Shown in pieces: positions 63,190 through 64,000 of a stretch of DNA of 64,000 nucleotides. Location of the stretch: contig JADANN010000461.1 of assembly GCA_018806985.1 (NCBI GenBank), forward strand, positions 1,116,001 to 1,180,000, read 5' to 3'. The notes beneath the pieces were generated by a model that saw only the letters and a program-made list of their open reading frames with translations, ran no database searches and had not been told where the DNA came from. Positions within the stretch are counted from its first letter, which is position 1. Every line of letters begins with the position of its first letter. The DNA is from Angiostrongylus vasorum (Eukaryota; Nematoda; Chromadorea; Rhabditida; Metastrongylidae). A program made the translations under genes and the position numbers.

Positions 63190-63555
63190 AAAGTGTAGTG
63201 GTTACAGAAGCCGCTCAAAATAATAAGCGAAGAGCTATGGGTTCGATCACGAAACTAGCTAACCAGGTCTCCAATACCCCGATATCGGTAAGCTGGCACC
63301 AGACTTGTATGAAAAAGAACTCTGTTTGATCCAGAAGAGCTGGTAACTGGTTCCGATACAGACCTGAAAAAAGCCCTAAATCGGCTATCACATGACTCCA
63401 TGAGAATCCACATGACATGTGGATGCAATTCCATGGAACAGGCTACAAATCCTCAAACAACAGCCGAACAAAGGCCCAAAATTTAAAAAACTTTCGCTGA
63501 TGATGGATGAGAAGAAACGAGTAGAATAAAAGTGCTGGGACCAGCATAATTTGTG
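63190..63555 (+). mobile_element. SINE-B copy
   Basis: GTGTAGTGGTTACAGAAGCC (A box) and TGGGTTCGATCACG (B box). The 3' signature CCTCAAACAACAGCCGAAC, TTTCGCTGATGATGGATGAG and GTGCTGGGACCAGCAT is present. Confidence 0.75.
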
Positions 63556-63559
63556 ATTT

Positions 63560-64000
63560 CGGTCTAGGTAAATATATAAATCAAGTGTACTTGGCACATC
63601 AACGATAACGGAAAATCAGCTGGTACTTCTAGTCTTATAACTATGCCATGCTGACTCTTCTAATAATTCTCTTATTACTGATCTTCGAAACTTTTAAACA
63701 TTTTTTCTACAAAGGCAATCCGTTTTCTTCAATACATATGCTTTCTAAGTAGCTACAATTCGCCATTCATACTAATAAATAAGTTTCTGATTTCAGTTGC
63801 CAGGCGATTTGTTGTTTGAATGCAATTTCTGATGAAGTTGCTGCTATTCTGTGCAGGATACACATTCCTAGAAATGGAGCTATTTCTCCTCTGGATCAAA
63901 AATCTTCCATGATTAGTGAACTTTAGCCTATTAATCGATGATGATCTTATCATAGACAGATGGATGTTAAGCTGTTTAACGAAAGTGATTAATGATGAAC
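63560..64000. other. Unassigned end of window
   Basis: About 440 bases with no recognised content. Confidence 0.3.

Overview
The window looks like non-genic, repeat-saturated DNA from a nematode, most probably a strongylid (hookworm-like) worm. The evidence is indirect. No open reading frame is longer than 215 codons, and the longer ones overlap repeats. The DNA is AT-rich with introns/outrons of nematode type (TTTCTTTGCAG-like acceptors). The mobile elements are a minus-strand RTE-type LINE, several Penelope-like element (PLE) pieces with a GIY-YIG domain, and a mariner remnant. The organism call is an inference; I see no rRNA, no functional tRNA gene, no CRISPR array and no bacterial-type operon.

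Most recognisable sequence falls into four short repeat families that I named here. SINE-A (about 285 bp, roughly 33 copies) has a tRNA-like 5' end with A and B boxes and a 3' tail of TTTATCC-type repeats. SINE-B (about 350 bp, about 9 pieces) also has a tRNA-like head and a conserved 3' end. Family C (about 380 bp, about 11 pieces) has no visible tRNA head but carries 9-14 bp target-site duplications (TSDs) and a short repeat tail, so it behaves like a LINE-mobilised retroposon; one copy shows a twin-priming 5' inversion. Family D (unit about 308 bp, about 28 pieces) has a tRNA-like module in the middle and is unusual: copies are circularly permuted, sometimes head-to-tail, and very often lie as inverted pairs.

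Layout. 1-2500: SINE-A/B cluster. 2650-2890: inverted repeat around a hammerhead-ribozyme-like motif. 4225-5510: best PLE remnant (reverse transcriptase C-terminus, GIY-YIG, LTR-like end). 5550-6602: inverted pair of C. 7600-12400: scattered A and D. 13010-17160: RTE-type LINE on the minus strand, frameshifted and interrupted by a 700 bp insertion. 17800-36000: scattered A-D copies and PLE ends, plus a small acidic ORF behind a good splice acceptor at 18232-18401. 36400-48500: A and D copies with a possible decayed exon at 41423-41850. 49470-50470: PLE end followed by the twin-primed C copy. 54454-55658: nested C/D/C insertions. 56160-58815: B, D pairs and a trinucleotide-rich tract. 59385-60766: PLE ends, mariner remnant and a full C copy. 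61268-63555: A and B copies.

The elements fit one economy: RTE-like LINEs could supply the enzymes that copy the SINEs, and the PLE ends carry hammerhead-like motifs as reported for PLEs of other animals. No host gene could be assigned with confidence; a few possible exons are listed at low confidence.
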